Origin: Corythucha ciliata
Taxonomy: Eukaryota; Arthropoda; Insecta; Hemiptera; Tingidae
Direction of reading: 5' to 3'
Length of the DNA: 64,000 nucleotides
Assembly (NCBI GenBank): GCA_038030265.1
Contig: CM075940.1
Coordinates: forward strand, 9,982,001-10,046,000
The position numbers and the translations under genes are program-made. The first letter of the stretch is position 1. Each line of letters opens with the position of its first letter. The notes under the pieces were generated by a model that was not told the DNA's origin, made no database searches, and worked only from the letters and a program-made list of their open reading frames with translations. Of the stretch, positions 21,586 to 34,138 are shown one piece after another.

Positions 21586-22591
21586 GTGTGACGGTACGCA
21601 GTCACCCAGGGACAACCCGGACGAGGACCAGCCGAGCAAGGGGAAAGCGAACAAGGACGCTAACCGGAGCCGCAGTGGAACACCGAAAAGGGACCGAGAC
21701 CGTCGGCCCCAGGACCACCCCGGACGAACTGCGGACATCGCGAAGGGCGCTAACATCCAACCGGAAGAGCTCCCAGCGAAACTCCGTCGTCCCCCCGGTA
21801 GTTTTCCCCCTAGTGGGCGACGAACACCGATCCGACGCCCTGTAGTGGCGGGTTCTTCTCCCAGATACTGGTCGACGAAGGCCCCCTCCTTCCTGCCCTC
21901 CGCCTTACCCAGGTGAATCAGTACCAGAGGGCCTGTAGAGGGCTTAGCGCCTTAATTGGCTGCCCTTGAACTCCTGGTGAGCGAACCACATCCCTGTCCT
22001 CCCCCTAACATCTGGAGCGAGCGCAGGAGCGCTAACCGAACTTCGACCCAGAGGACCCGCAGGCAGCGTCGAGGGACGCCCACTGACGACCCAAAGGACC
22101 TGTGACGAGCGCAAGGGCGCTAACCGGCCACCAACCCCAAGGACTTGGGGCAAGCGCAAGGGCGCTAACCGAACTTCGGCCCCGGAGATCTGCGGCAAGC
22201 GCAAAGGCGCTAATCGAACTTAATCGTACTTCGGCCAGGACGATCTACAACCAACGTCAAGGGACGCTCATAGACGACCCCGAAGGTCTACGGCAAGCGC
22301 AAAGGCGCTAACCCGGGAAATCTACCGACAACGTCAAGCGACATCCGTCACCCGCCGGCCACCGCCCTGCCTATAGCTCGAAGGGACGCTATCAGGACGT
22401 CTGCCGCGGGCTCTAGACACAGAACGAGGCACGCCTGCTCTTGGAGGAGCTCGCGTCCGGAAGTACTACCGACCTCCCCAAGGCGAATGCCTTCCTCCCG
22501 AGCCTCCCAGAAAGAATATTGATTTTCCACAATGTAAATCTTGTAAATACCACGAAATATATTGGGGCCTGTTACCCAAAAGACAACAACA
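21586..22591 (+). mobile_element. GC-rich LTR with iterated hairpin phrases (family L, copy 1)
   Basis: The right end is clear: ...cctgttacccaaaagacaacaaca, then a primer-site-like tggcgaccgtga. The left end is uncertain; TGTGACGGTACGC at 21586 is the best candidate. At least eight copies of a phrase such as agcgcaagggcgctaacc occur between 21650 and 22330, each able to form a small stem (AGCGC/GCGCT). No coding frame is supported. The same end and leader occur inverted at 46985-47491, which shows this is a repeat family. The primer site and TG...CA ends fit gypsy- or BEL-type elements. Confidence 0.6.
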
Positions 22592-22655
22592 GGTGGCGAC
22601 CGTGAATTATTCCTCAATACCCTCAATCTTCGGACAGCCTAATTAAGCTAGTCGG
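22592..22655 (+). other. Primer-binding site and leader stub of family L, copy 1
   Basis: ggtggcgaccgtgaattatt follows the LTR, and the shared leader runs through ccctcaatcttcgga to gcgtcagt near 22655. After this the resemblance to copy 2 ends. No gag frame follows. Confidence 0.55.
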
Positions 22656-23720
22656 CGTCAGTACAAAGCCTTTTAAGCCAATTATATTCATAATTATTTA
22701 ATTTAACTGTTCCGTAAAGTCTCCAATTTGCCACACAACTTCATTTCAGAGAAATAATAAAGAATAAACAAAAGAAGCGCGTAAGATGAAGCGGGCTGCC
22801 CTGTCTCAATTCGTCTACCAAATCACCAACGTGATTAGCTGACTTTGAGCTTTTTGGGATTTAATTTAAATTTCACATCACGGTTCCACTCACCCAGGCA
22901 CCATTCAGCCATCTTTACTCTTTAGGGCACGGCGTGTGTAAAGTAGGTCTTTACGCACGCTGAACACCTGCTTGAAACACTTCTTTACGAATGATCGTAG
23001 GAATAGTAGATTATACACTTAGGCAATAAATCGATTTTTTGGAGGCCGAGAGAAAAATTGGACGGGCGAGGCGTAGCAGGGCCTGGCCTTTTCTCGAGAC
23101 CCCCAAAATCACTTTTATGACGCGGTGTGTACAGTATTTTTTTTTTTTTTAAACATGGGCTGATTTTTTGGGCCTCGGCGATAAAGTGAGTGTTTTATCC
23201 CCTAGTCTCTAAAATAATCAGCTGTTTTAAAAAAACATTATATTACAAGTAAGTGCCACTTTGCTTGCGATTGCGAGTACTTTGTTTGGCTGGCGAGGCA
23301 AAGCCGAGACGGCTAAATGAGTACGAGCAAGTGAATTGAGTTATGTACGATTTTTTTCGCGCGACAAGTGAAGTAAAATAAATATTTGACACTAATTATG
23401 TGGAAGAATGAATGTCTGTACGTCAAATTCTATCGCAGACAGACCTACGAGAAGGTTGTACCACTGGCTTTTGTTTGACTGTCTTGTACTTACCTTACTC
23501 ATTCCTAGTCTAGGAGTCTGGTAAAGTAACCACCAGACTGAGTACTTTATCAGGCTCAGTACCAACAGTGAGGTAAAGTACAACGTTCTGTCCTAAACTG
23601 CACAGCAAGGACCTACTTACCCCCCCCCTCCCTGAATCCACCACAGCCCGGAGGTCCATAACACAATAGCCGTCTCTGTATTCATAAATGAGGCATCATT
23701 TTTTCATTAATTTAATTCTG
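22656..23720. other. No gene recognised
   Basis: AT-rich stretch with a poly-T/A near 23135-23152 and a GC-richer patch at 23040-23110. Nothing coding or clearly repetitive is supported. Confidence 0.35.
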
Positions 23721-23724
23721 AGAG

Positions 23725-23795
23725 TCTCGGTCTCGGCTCGAGACCAGAAGACTTAATCTCGGTCTCTCAAGAAATAATGGTCTCGTCTAAAATGG
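23725..23795. repeat. 'tctcggtctcg' repeat cluster, right
   Basis: gagtctcggtctcggctcg and ctcggtctctcaag repeat the phrase seen at 20425-20560. Confidence 0.5.
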
Positions 23796-24389
23796 TCCAC
23801 TGACCTCGTGAATTCTTGCGGTTATCACAAATTTTGGGAGTCCCTAATAGGAAAGCCTGCGGAGGCCCTCGACTGTGTTCGTCACATTTGATCTGCGATC
23901 AAATACCCTATAACATGCGGTTTTGTGTGGATTTTTCCATGTTAGGTGGCGTTTCTTCCTTATTGTTTATTCCCTGTTTAGCGCGAATGTCTGTTTTTGG
24001 CGTTCCACTGAAATAGGCCTTTGCAACTCAAGTCAGCTCTCAGTTTTTAGTCGAACCTGTTTGCCTCAGAACCAGACTAAACGGCCCTAAAACTGATTCT
24101 TTGGTAAATCTAGCAAATAATTGAAATTTAGGACCCGTAAAAGTCCTCGGGGAACTCATCATCTTAATTTCAAGTCGTGCGAAATTGTCCTCTCACATCA
24201 GATGAGGGGGGCTTGGTTGGTAAGAATAGCCAACTGATGACCTGCGCCTTAAATGCCTCCATAAACTATTCGCACGCTAAACGTGATTGAAACTGACGAT
24301 TCGCCTCTTGAAAATAGTCAAACTGACTGACCAAGCCCTAGGAATGACCATACTCACGATTTCCTCCCTGAAAATGGCTCTATTCCCCT
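23796..24389. other. No gene; scattered gamma-like phrases
   Basis: Between about 24010 and 24380 loosely repeated 'aactgat' and 'ctgaaa' phrases resemble the gamma family at 27540-28900. No gene is seen. Confidence 0.35.
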
Positions 24390-25430
24390 CCTAGTTTTTC
24401 CTCAATTTTAGCCGCAAACTAGCGCTTTTTTCACAGTTCTAACGTGAACGAGCCCTTTTACTCAATTGCAGCCGTGAAGAGGCGGCTTTTCTTAAAACGG
24501 CGGGCTTTTCAACGAGAAACCACGAATTGGTACGTTTTATCGATTTTACACGCTAAAGAGCACCTTTTCTGCGAATTTTAAACGCGAATGTGCGTTTTTC
24601 CTTCGTTTAAGGTGCAAATGAGCAGTTTTTTTTTTTTAATTTTACCTATGAATGGCTGCGATATTTCTCAATTTAACCACAAATGGCCGGTTTTTCTCAT
24701 TTGGAGTCGCAAAGGAGTGTTTTTTTCTCAATTTCACAGTAGATAAGCCTTTTTTCACAATTTTAGTCTTGAAAAGGTTTCCATAAACCACGGAGTAGCG
24801 TATTTCCTCAATTTTGGCCTGGGCTTTTTATTTGAAAATCGCGAATTGGTGCATTTTCTCTAATCAAGCCGCGAAAGAGCGCTTTTTTCTATAGACGTGG
24901 AAGCAGAGCGCAATTTCTAAATGTTAGCCGCGAAATAGCGCCTTTTCTCTATTTTAACCACCATTCTCTATTTTTAAAATGAGCGCAATTTCTCAATTTT
25001 AGCCACTAATTAGCCTTTTTATTCCATTTAGTGAGTTGGCTTTCTCGCTATTCTACTGCTAACGAACCCTTTTTCTCATTTTTAGCTCTGTCAACGGTAT
25101 GTCCATAAACTGCGGCCTTAACGTTGCGTCCCGAAACCACGAATGAGTGCGTTTTCTCAATTTCCGCCGTCAATGGGCGCTATTTCTCAATTTAATCCGC
25201 GAACAGGCGTTTTTCCTCAGTTTTAGCCACGAGTTGGTTGTTTCTATTCAATTTTAGCCGCGGACTTTCCCGAAACCCGAAAAACAGCAAATTATCACAT
25301 TATTTTTTAATCTACGTATGTAACCTTCTAACCTTGCATAGATAAAACGTAAATTGACTCTTTTTCTATATGTTTTAGCCCCGGATTCTGATATTTCGTC
25401 TCAAATTTGCCTCCTTTTTGCATTCCATGT
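24390..25430. repeat. Alpha-family degenerate ~30-bp repeat array
   Basis: About thirty variants of 'tctcaattttagccgcgaa' spaced about 30 bp, with frequent T-run length changes. Variation is too high for a classical satellite. Confidence 0.8.
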
Positions 25431-25484
25431 TGAAAGGAAGAGAGACAGAGACCGCCCTGGGAAAGTTCCGCTTCCCGTTAGTTA

Positions 25485-25800
25485 GCGCCTCGATGGTGTA
25501 ATGGATACAATACTCGCTTCGTAACCCAGCGGGCCTGGGTTCGAATCCAGCTATTGCCCATTACACTATAAGACTGCGGCGAGCAGTGACACGGCTCACT
25601 CGGCTTCGTGTGGGCGTTCACGGCGGTGTGCGTACGACAAACCGCGCATCGACCGAAACGCCCGCGTAGTACGGGTGTGAAGTGCACAGCTGATGGAGTT
25701 ACAGGGTATGGTGTAAGAGCCACACGAGCTTAGGCGCCAGCGGGCTCGGTAGATCCGAGTCCGTACCCTCAAGAAAAAAAATAAATAAATAAATAAATAG
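25485..25800 (+). mobile_element. tRNA-derived SINE, copy 1 (dimeric type)
   Basis: The 5' part looks like a tRNA: gcctcgatggtgtaatgga holds a Pol III A box and gggttcgaatccag the B box. A body (cggcgagcagtgacacgg ... gaaacgcccgcgtagtacgg) follows. The 3' part is a second, decayed tRNA-like unit ending in an (AAAT)n tail. A short duplication tagtta flanks it (25479-25484 and 25798-25803), though its right copy overlaps the tail. The long minus-strand frames here are read-through. Confidence 0.85.
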
Positions 25801-25803
25801 TTA

Positions 25804-27535
25804 CGGCACATGTTCACATCTCCAGCTGAGCTTTTTTCTGAGTTTTCGACGTTAGTTTGAGAAAGAAACAAAATTGATCGTATTATTCATGTCCACGCGC
25901 TCACTACTCAACACAGAAAAGAGATGTAATGTCGGCGACGTGGCAGTCTCAAAAAAGAAAGAAATAAATAAAGAAAGAAAGAAAAAAGAAAGGGTGCCAA
26001 AGTGATACAAATCATTAGCGTCGCCCCCTTTTTCTGGCGTGTCGGCTTTGATGTAGAAGTGCTCTCAATTTGAGGTCAATTCAAGGATCTCGTCCTTCAT
26101 CTGTCTCTAAATGATGGGAAATGTTCTACAGGCGTCGAAAGTGTAGTTGTGGCGAGGACGTCGACGAGGGGGAAACTCTTTTCATTTCACTGTCTCAAAT
26201 ATCGAATTGTGGTGAAATGAGTGTTGGAAAATAGAAGTGCTTCTGTCAGCTTAAATACAACGGTGTGGATTTGTCAAAATTGAGAAAATGGAAGTTTTAT
26301 CGGAGGGGGGATGAAGTGAAACACTTAAGGCAGGGGGATCTCCACGACGGTTTTTATGTTTCCAGATGGAATGAGTCCAGATTCATTGGACTCGAAAATA
26401 AACATCGCCGTCTTATTGCGCAAGAGACAAATGATACGAAATTCGGATATAGTGAGGTAGAAATGAAACAATAAAATGCTCCCTTCAATCCTTTATTATT
26501 ATTAGTGATAGCGCAAAGATACAAAAAAAGGTCCATCTTTCTTTTACACATTTTGTAATCAGTGCAAAAGCTGAAAGTTATCCCGATTGCCGCATTGCAA
26601 ATAAAATAATATTTTGCAGTCAAAAACCCCCTGCAGGCTCCATATTGACACACAACATTAAAGTTGTTTTACATGATTTATGTATCGATCGTGTTGCAAT
26701 AAGAATAGAAAATGACCTCCCTCAGCCCCTTCCATCAGGGTAGTGGAAAAAGTGAATTTACGAGAGATAAGGTCTTCCAGGTCATTCAAATATGAAACAA
26801 AATGTGAGAATACTGTGGCAATAATACGATGTGTTTCAACGGAGAAAGTTCCTTGAGAAATGAAACTAATGTACCGCACAGTCCGCATTCAACCTTTAAG
26901 TCTTAAGATAAAGTGTACCCACCAAGGCTTTAGTATGTCTCTGTCTTGGGTCAGCTTCCGGTCCGGCTGAAGAGAAAGAACAAATTGGCTTCAATTTGGA
27001 GTCACGTTTAGATCGATAAATCAGGAGGAGTCCACTTTGTTCCTAAGGGCCGTGTAAAACTGTCCCCCTTTGTGAGAGGGAGGAAGGGCATATTTAATAT
27101 TTTTTGGTTGGGGGCTTACGTTGAAATTTCGATGCAGATAGAGTCCGCACTCCTCCCTTCCACTCATCCCTCTACCTACCAGCACTCAGACATGATTTTA
27201 TTTCTTTCCAACTCCATCCCTCCCTTCTATTTTATTGCGGCGCTGTCTGAATTGCTACGAGAATCACGTTCCTCGCTCTAAAGTGATCCCTTCAGTCCGA
27301 TGCCTCTTTCTCCTACAAAGCTGACTTTTTTCGCGTTATTTTTCTCCAAAGTCCAACGTGTGTGTAATACAATTGGTTATATCCACATAAAAAAAAAAAA
27401 AAAGTTTTCTTCATTTTTTAAAATCCTACACCATCCCTTCAGTGCTTCCGATACCCCTCACACAACCAACTAATACAGATTCAAATGACCTCCACCTCAC
27501 CAAATAACAGACAAGTCGTCTGTTTACAGCCTAAA
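25804..27535. other. No gene recognised; AAAG microsatellite near 25950-25992
   Basis: A purine run of AAAG/AAAT units lies near 25950-25992. The 69-codon plus frame at 26265 has no family motif and no splice context that convinces. The remaining sequence is AT-rich and featureless to me. Confidence 0.4.
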
Positions 27536-27539
27536 ACTT

Positions 27540-28900
27540 GAAAATCCCTCGAAAATGAAGTGTTCGCTGTCAATTTGGTCGTGAGAACTGAACTCTGCCG
27601 GAACACTATCAATTTATCATCAAAATTCGGGTTTGTGTCACTAAACATGGTTGTTTATAGCCGGAAAATGCCCATTGAAGCCTTGACAGTCCGTTAGTTC
27701 GCTCCTAACAAATGACTAATGAAGCACAAATGCTTCAATATTGATGCGAGAGGCTCTTTCGAGGCAGGTGATTCAATCTCAGAAACTCTAACTGTTCACC
27801 ACAGACTAGGTCATTCCGCCCTGCGGAAAACTAAAAATCGGAGAATTTTTACCACACACGTGAGTTGGAAAGTTGGGACTGTGGCTCATTCTTAAGTTGC
27901 TTAGTAAGCTCGACCTCGTGTACTATCTCTTTAACAGTAATGGGAAACATTCCATATACTTCCCCTAATAGGCCTAGGAGTTAGGGTCAGCTGTTTGTCG
28001 CCACGAAACTAGCAGTTGAGCCTGATGTAAATTTAGCCAAAATATAGTGAATTTGTCACCCCCAAAACTGATGATTTCACCCATTGGTTCAGCAACTAAA
28101 AAGGAAATCAGCCACCGAAATCCTACTGTTATGTGCTCATGATCTCCCTCCCCCGCCGCCCAAATGGCCGGCGGGATTTTGTCCGTTCTTCTGTCCTTGG
28201 CTGATGAAGCTGATTGTGCAAAACGTGTTGATCACCCACTGTTTCTCTTTGGCCCGTTGAGTAGTTCTCTGGACCAAGTCTGGGCAGCAGAGGCGCAGCC
28301 AAGCCTTTCGAGTAGGGGTGCGGAAGATTCTCGAGTTCACAGACAACGGTACAGGAGTTTTTGACGTATACAAGCCCTCAGTTTGAGGATTGAAATTAAC
28401 GGTTTTCTTGTCGAATTTCAAGTTTATTGGGGGAAAACTGTGCTCGGGTGCCCCGAGACTTGCAATTTTACGGCTGTTTGGCCTTGAAATTTGTTTTTTG
28501 ACTGACTACTCTGCTTAGTCATTTAATGGCCCGTAAAATAACCGTCCGTTTTTTTGGCTGTTGTTTCAACTTGTAGACCATCAACTATTTGAACCATACA
28601 GCCATGGTGTTTTTTAATGAACGCATTTCGGGCCCATTCCCGGTGCCCCTCATCAGCATTATCGCTTCACCTCTAAGGCCAAACCATTGGTTTAAATGCT
28701 TTCATGAATTGACGATTGCCTTGCCTTAATGTTCTGGAGTTTACACAAACATGGTTTTACGCCAAAAACCCCGGGTTTAAGGTTGAATTGACCGTTTTTT
28801 AGACTGAGTAACCGTTTGCCCCACTGTGCAGCAGTGGCCGAGTAATCGACTGCCCAGGAGTTCCAGGGAAAGACTTGAACGCACACGAACCTCGCTGGGC
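27540..28900. repeat. Gamma-family degenerate repeats
   Basis: Loose repeats of 'cagttt', 'ggctgaa' and 'aactgatt' phrases spaced about 25-40 bp, with 'ccgttttt' variants toward 28800. Divergence is high, so the borders are approximate. Confidence 0.45.
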
Positions 28901-30606
28901 CGCTTTAAATTGAGTTTTTGAGTTCAATAAAAAAAAATCAGTGAGCTCATTTTTGACCCATTCAAGGAGGGCCTTGCGAATGTTTTAAAGAGGGCCCCAC
29001 TTTCGCCGCATACGTCAGCGCAATTAACCGCCCTCAAGTTCATAAAAGTGCTTCGATACCGGCAGACCTTTTGTTGGATCACCCACCGTCTTGACCGTCT
29101 GGAGTCAAGAAAATCGGCCGAAAAAAAAAAGACACAGTGATAATTTCCAAAACCACGTCTCTGGGGGTGGGGTGGGGGTGAGGATTTCAACGCAGAGAAT
29201 CCGCAAATTGAGACAAATTTTCAATGAGACGAGCCGTTGAGGAGGCCACCCTGCATCTATCCGTTCGCCGGAACTGCACCCCTCTCGATTACCGTGGCGG
29301 CGCAACTCGGACACGGAGTCGATCCGTTAATATTGGGGGGGGGGGACACACCGGTGACGATTGGTAGAGGAGAAATGACGGAGGAAAGCGTAAAAAAAAA
29401 TCATAAACAATAAAAAAAAAATCTGTCCTCCACGTGAATCCCTTGGGTTATATAGTATTGAACTGACAAGGTTGACCAACAGTGCATTTAATAATACACG
29501 ACGTCAACCCTTATAAATAAATCAACAGTTTCGCCTAATCCAAGCCTTTTAAAACCATAAGAAACACTATATCTAACGGAGTATAGTCAGACGACCATGT
29601 CGACTACTTTGATCACAGATAATTAAGTCCCTTCCTCCCTCCTCCTCTACCTAAGAACTTTCTAGCCTTCATTCTTCGATCAGCGATTTAGCTTGACCAG
29701 ACGGAGTTCATCTGTTGTTTGAGAGACTGCAAATTAGGAAGTTTTAGAGCCCCTCTCGACGCCCATTCTCTCTATCCGGTATAACTCTCTCGACAGTATC
29801 GAATACACAAAATTGTTCGAATAAACACGTCGAAGCTCCTGAAACAGCAAAGCCAACTTAATCGCGAGGGACATATACGTTAATTAAATTTTAAATATCA
29901 ATCAGATTACTTACAAAACAATCAAGGAGTTTTACTGTTAAGGGGAAAATTGATTAAAATGTTTCTTCCAAGTCATTAGAATGATTGGTATTGACTGCAA
30001 AATCGAACAGCAATCGCTTTGGCTATTACAAAATGCCCTGGAGTGGTTGAACGCTAATGAGATGGATGTGATCTCAATGAGATCCTATGAGGTTAATGAA
30101 TTCTAAAAATAACTTCAATTTCGAGAGTTAATAATTAGACATTTTGATAAATATGTGGCCTTTTAGTAGACGTTGAAAGTTTTGAATCGTCACAAGAATT
30201 TATTAATTATTCAGCGAGGGACATCGATAAAAAAAACTTTATTATATATGAAATGTTTCGGACCTCTTGTCATTCCATACGAGTATTGATTATCAAAGGC
30301 TAGGAAAACGAGAAAGAAAGAGAGTAATTAATTACTCTGGTTATTAAACAAAATCTTTGCTTGACTACTCTTAAGCCACGCCCAAAAGCCCCAACCCACA
30401 CATGAACACACGTGTCCCATCTCTTTTCCTATTTACTTTTCCCTTTCACGTTGTTACAAGTTTGCATGAAAATTAGCTGAATATTTTCTAGGATAAATTT
30501 TAATTGAAAATGACTCTGGTGTTGATAGAAGGTTTATCGCACGAGGGCTATCTCTCCTCGCAACACAAATCCAAGTTAATTTTCATTTAATTAATAAACT
30601 AATAAC

Positions 30607-30607
<1 letters not shown>
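28901..30607. other. No gene recognised; homopolymer runs
   Basis: G-run near 29336-29344, A-runs near 29120, 29392 and 29412. From about 29420 the sequence becomes more AT-rich and less repetitive, as in unique intron, but no exon is supported. Confidence 0.35.

Positions 30608-30652
<45 letters not shown>
30608..30652. repeat. (AG)n microsatellite
   Basis: A nearly pure run of about 22 AG dinucleotides. Confidence 0.95.
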
Positions 30653-30654
<2 letters not shown>

Positions 30655-31152
30655 TGAGGGAGTCGCAAGCGACCTACAAATTACCCTGTCATTTCCCTTT
30701 ATTACAGAACCACAGACGGACTGCACGAGACGTCTTTAGACCGCACAATCAAAATGCAATTGGAGTGGATTCATTCCGGTTATATCAATTTTATCGCGAT
30801 TTCTTTGTTTCTGCACGTGGTGAAAAAATATTTCATCGCAATTTTTTTTGTAAATTAACTCACAATAGAGGACCGAAAATTTACAGTTTGAGGGCCTAAA
30901 AAATCTACACAAGGCCAAGGTGTCAAGTGCTTTGGTGGTGGATGTGAGTGGATGGCAAGGTTGTCAGCCAGAGGAAGCTATGACTTCGCCAACAAGAGTA
31001 AAAAATTGTTCGAAGACGGGGTTTATATGCCGCCGCCTTTGAGAAAGTAAACACGCGGGTCTGAAAAGCTTCGAAATAGCGGCCCGTAAAAATTGAGCTC
31101 TGGACTCAATTACCTGACTGATAAGAGCCAAGACCGAGTAAACCCCCCGAGC
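30653..31152. other. No gene recognised
   Basis: Ordinary AT-rich sequence up to the SINE. The 81-codon plus frame at 30654 starts inside the AG run and has no motif. Confidence 0.35.
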
Positions 31153-31447
31153 GCGCCTCGATGGTGTAATGGATACAATGCTCGCTTCGCAACTCAGCGG
31201 GCCTGGGTTCGAATCCAGCCATTGCCCATTACACTATAAGGCTGCGGCGAGCTGTGACACGGCACACTCGGCTTCGTGTGGGCGTTCCCGGCGGTGTGCG
31301 TTCAACAAACCGCGCACCGACCGAAACGCCCGCGTAGTACGGGTGTGAAGTGCACAGTTAGATCTGGGTATGGCGTAGAAGCCCGATGGAGGCTTGGGCG
31401 CCTGCCGGGTTCAAAGCCCGGCGCCCCCGACAAAAAAAAAAAAAAAA
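31153..31447 (+). mobile_element. tRNA-derived SINE, copy 2 (dimeric type)
   Basis: Same family as 25485-25800, starting gcgcctcgatggtgtaatgg with B box gggttcgaatccagc. Here the second tRNA-like unit is better kept: ggtatggcgtagaagc and a clear B box gggttcaaagcccg, ending with a pure A tail of about 16. I found no clear target duplication. The two tRNA-like halves make this a dimeric SINE. Confidence 0.85.
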
Positions 31448-31970
31448 GAGACCTACAGACATGTGTCTTCTTCTCGGGCCTGACTGAAACTCCTTGGAGT
31501 TTATTGTCTAGCCATACTATTTGCACGATCGGGAAGTGGCCCGACACGTGCAATGTCTGATAGCCCGTACTTCAACTTCCCGTCATCTGAACACACCGAC
31601 CAAAGGGGCACGTCCCGGTTGAGACCGAGTGGCGGTGGGGAGCCATGCAGGTGCAAGTGCCATGAAGTACGGGGTGCGTCCGCTTGGCTGCGGGGATTTA
31701 CCAGCACCATCAACCCGGTCGGACATTGAGGGACCAGCCGGGAGTTGATAGTGAACTGGAGCAATCCGTGTGTAGGGGATATCGGTGGGGTCAGAGGGAT
31801 CAGAGATTGCTCGTGGTTTACCCGTAACATCAATCCAACTCGGCATAGAGGAAGCGCCACTCATCTTCACGTTAATTTTGGAATTTGCCAAACTTCCCCC
31901 TCTCCCCTTTATAATTACTCTTAAGTCACCCAAGACCACAACTTTCCATGTTTTCTCCATTTTAACACGT
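31448..31970. other. GC-richer block with an old internal duplication
   Basis: Two related segments about 120 bp apart, at about 31697-31731 (tttaccagcaccatcaac...) and 31817-31850 (tttacccgtaacatcaat...), point to an ancient tandem duplication. Frames of 119 and 125 codons on the minus strand cross it in different phases; neither has a motif I know, so I do not call a gene. It may be a decayed mobile element. Confidence 0.3.
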
Positions 31971-32339
31971 TGTACGTGATTTCAGCATTCCACAATCTAC
32001 AAGGAGGGTCACTTGCCCCCCTCCCGACGCGTCGTCCTTGCTGGGCTCAATCACCTGGTGCATTCCTTTACTGCAGGTGGAGTGTCTTCACAGCACTCCT
32101 ATTTTATTCATTTATTAATTTTTTTTTTCTCAAGTCGAAACAAGGGCGTAGCATAGCTCAAGACAGCAGGGTGGTCGGCGGTCAGCTTTTAACATTCACT
32201 CTTGAGCCCTCGAGCAATAATCATCTCCACAAATAACGATGAACGCGTCGGATAATAAAAGGGAGGGGGGGGGGTGAATGATTTCATCAAGCTTAGAGCG
32301 CCACCGCTGAAGCAGTCAAGTGCCGATCGGTAGCCACAA
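31971..32339. other. No gene recognised
   Basis: Mixed sequence with T- and G-runs (32119-32128, 32262-32272). Nothing supported. Confidence 0.35.
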
Positions 32340-33640
32340 AAAAAGGCCCCAAAATACGTGAAATTGCTCCGAAATTAAGACCCGAATCTTGCAACCACAC
32401 GGATATTCAGCAGCCAGGAAACTTCCAATTTCGTGAGTATTCGTCACGTCAGGCTCAGGCTTTTGTAAGAGGCGTCTTTACTGTTTGATCCGCTGCCACG
32501 AAAAAGGCTCCAAAACTTGCAATGTTGCTTAAACTAAGACACTGACCATGCAATATTATCCTTTTGGTTTGGGCCTGAACCCATAAAGCAAAACGGTCCC
32601 GACTGTGCCCTCACTTTGAATTTATTTACAAATCTAAAATTAATTGAGAGTTTGCATGCTGTTCGGATGCTAATTTGAGTGTAATTATAAGTTCCTGGCT
32701 GATTATACGCAAACTGACAGTTTCGAGACTTCGAATCTTGATTCTTGCGTAAATGCAAGAGTTGGGTCTTAATTACAGGTAGATGGCGTCATTTCAAAGA
32801 AATTTCAAATTTCTGTGCTAAATACCCATGAAATTGCAAATTTGAAATTGTTTTTCGTGGGCTCGAACTACGGGCTAGCCGGCCACGACCAACCACAGAC
32901 GAGGCCCATACGCCGCGCGCCGTACCCCACAATAAAATTGCAACATTTTGGTGGCAAATGTCTGCAAAATTTGATGTTTCCAGGAAAAATTTTCACGAAA
33001 TTGCAAGTTTCAGATTCTATATTTTAGTTAAATTGCAAGTGTCAGGGTCAATTTTTTTTTTTAGGTTGCTGGTCGGCCCCGTGCCCATACCCTGACGAGC
33101 AGCCGTGTAATTGCGACATTTAGAGGTAGATATTGAGAGTTCCTACATTCTGGCCCTAATTTGAGCGTAATTTCAAGTTCCCTGGCTTTATATCGGAGGA
33201 ATTGAAAGTTTCGGGTCTTCGGGCGTTAATTTAAGCGAAATTACCAGTTAAGGGTCTTTTAGTTTAAGTAAAATTTGTTTTTGAGCCTTTTTCCTAGCGA
33301 AAAGTTTGAGAGCGGAATATCCGCGGCGATGCGAGTTTCGGGTCCTAATTCCTGTGAAAATGCGTGTTTCATTTCTTAATTTGTGTGAAAATGCAAATTT
33401 CAGGCTCAATTTCAACGAAACCAGAAGTTTCAGTTTCTGAATTTCAGTGACATTGCAAGATTTGGTTCTTAACTTCAGTGAAATTGCAAGTTTCGGGGCG
33501 TGATTTTCAAGTGGCTGATTCCCCCGTGGTCCTGCCGACCCCGATATCACCTAAAGCTTGATGAACAACCGCCAAATTACATCATTTGAAGCTTAATTTC
33601 AGTGAATTGGCCAGTTTAGGGTCTTAATTCAACCGAAATT
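32340..33640. repeat. Beta-family degenerate repeat array
   Basis: 'gaaattgcaagtttc' and 'ggtcttaattt' variants about every 30-35 bp. The longer-period anchor reappears as 'ccctgacgagcagccgtgtaa' near 33090 and 'gcttgatgaacaaccgccaaa' near 33557. Small frames here are read-through. Confidence 0.7.
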
Positions 33641-34134
33641 GCCGTGAATTCTCTTTTCTCCTCTCTCTTCTGGGGGTGATGGAGGGTTAGGCGGAAAGGA
33701 ATTATAGTTGGTTATCTTGCAAAGTTGGTTTTTAAAATTTAGTTGTAGTTTTAAGCAGGCGAGGGTAAGGCGTGTAGCAGTTCCGACGGGCTACGCCTTT
33801 TGTCTACCACATCCACATACCCCGGAGCCGCTCTCTACCGCAGGGACTACCATTGACGTGGCTCCTGCTCCTCATCCTTACACCAACTGACGCTTAGAGA
33901 TGACGCAGAACCTCGAAATTCATCCACGAATATTGAGGTTTTTTTTTTTTTCTTCTAAACTTCCAGCAGTGTTTTTGCCCCAAGATCAGCGTTTTCAGTT
34001 TCAGTCGCCTAAGGACACACAGACACCTGGGCTTAGCGTATTATTATCTAATTAGTTCGTTTTCTTATTTCAACGCAGTAAACCGACTGAGCCCGTACAC
34101 AGGTTGAGGTGAATTAATGATATTTTAAGGTGGG
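33641..34134. other. No gene recognised
   Basis: Short T-runs and one GC-richer patch near 33770-33860. Nothing supported. Confidence 0.35.
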
Positions 34135-34138
34135 GTTT

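Noticed and set aside
24390..25430. CRISPR-like array of ~30-bp repeats
   Set aside because: Neither a constant repeat nor unique spacers are present; every position varies and the sequence is from an animal genome.
25485..25560. A tRNA gene
   Set aside because: The anticodon arm pairs poorly, the sequence continues into a SINE body, and a second diverged copy with poly-A tail exists at 31153.
31501..31960. A host gene on the minus strand (frames of 119 and 125 codons)
   Set aside because: Two overlapping frames in different phases, an internal diverged duplication and no protein motif point to a decayed repeat.
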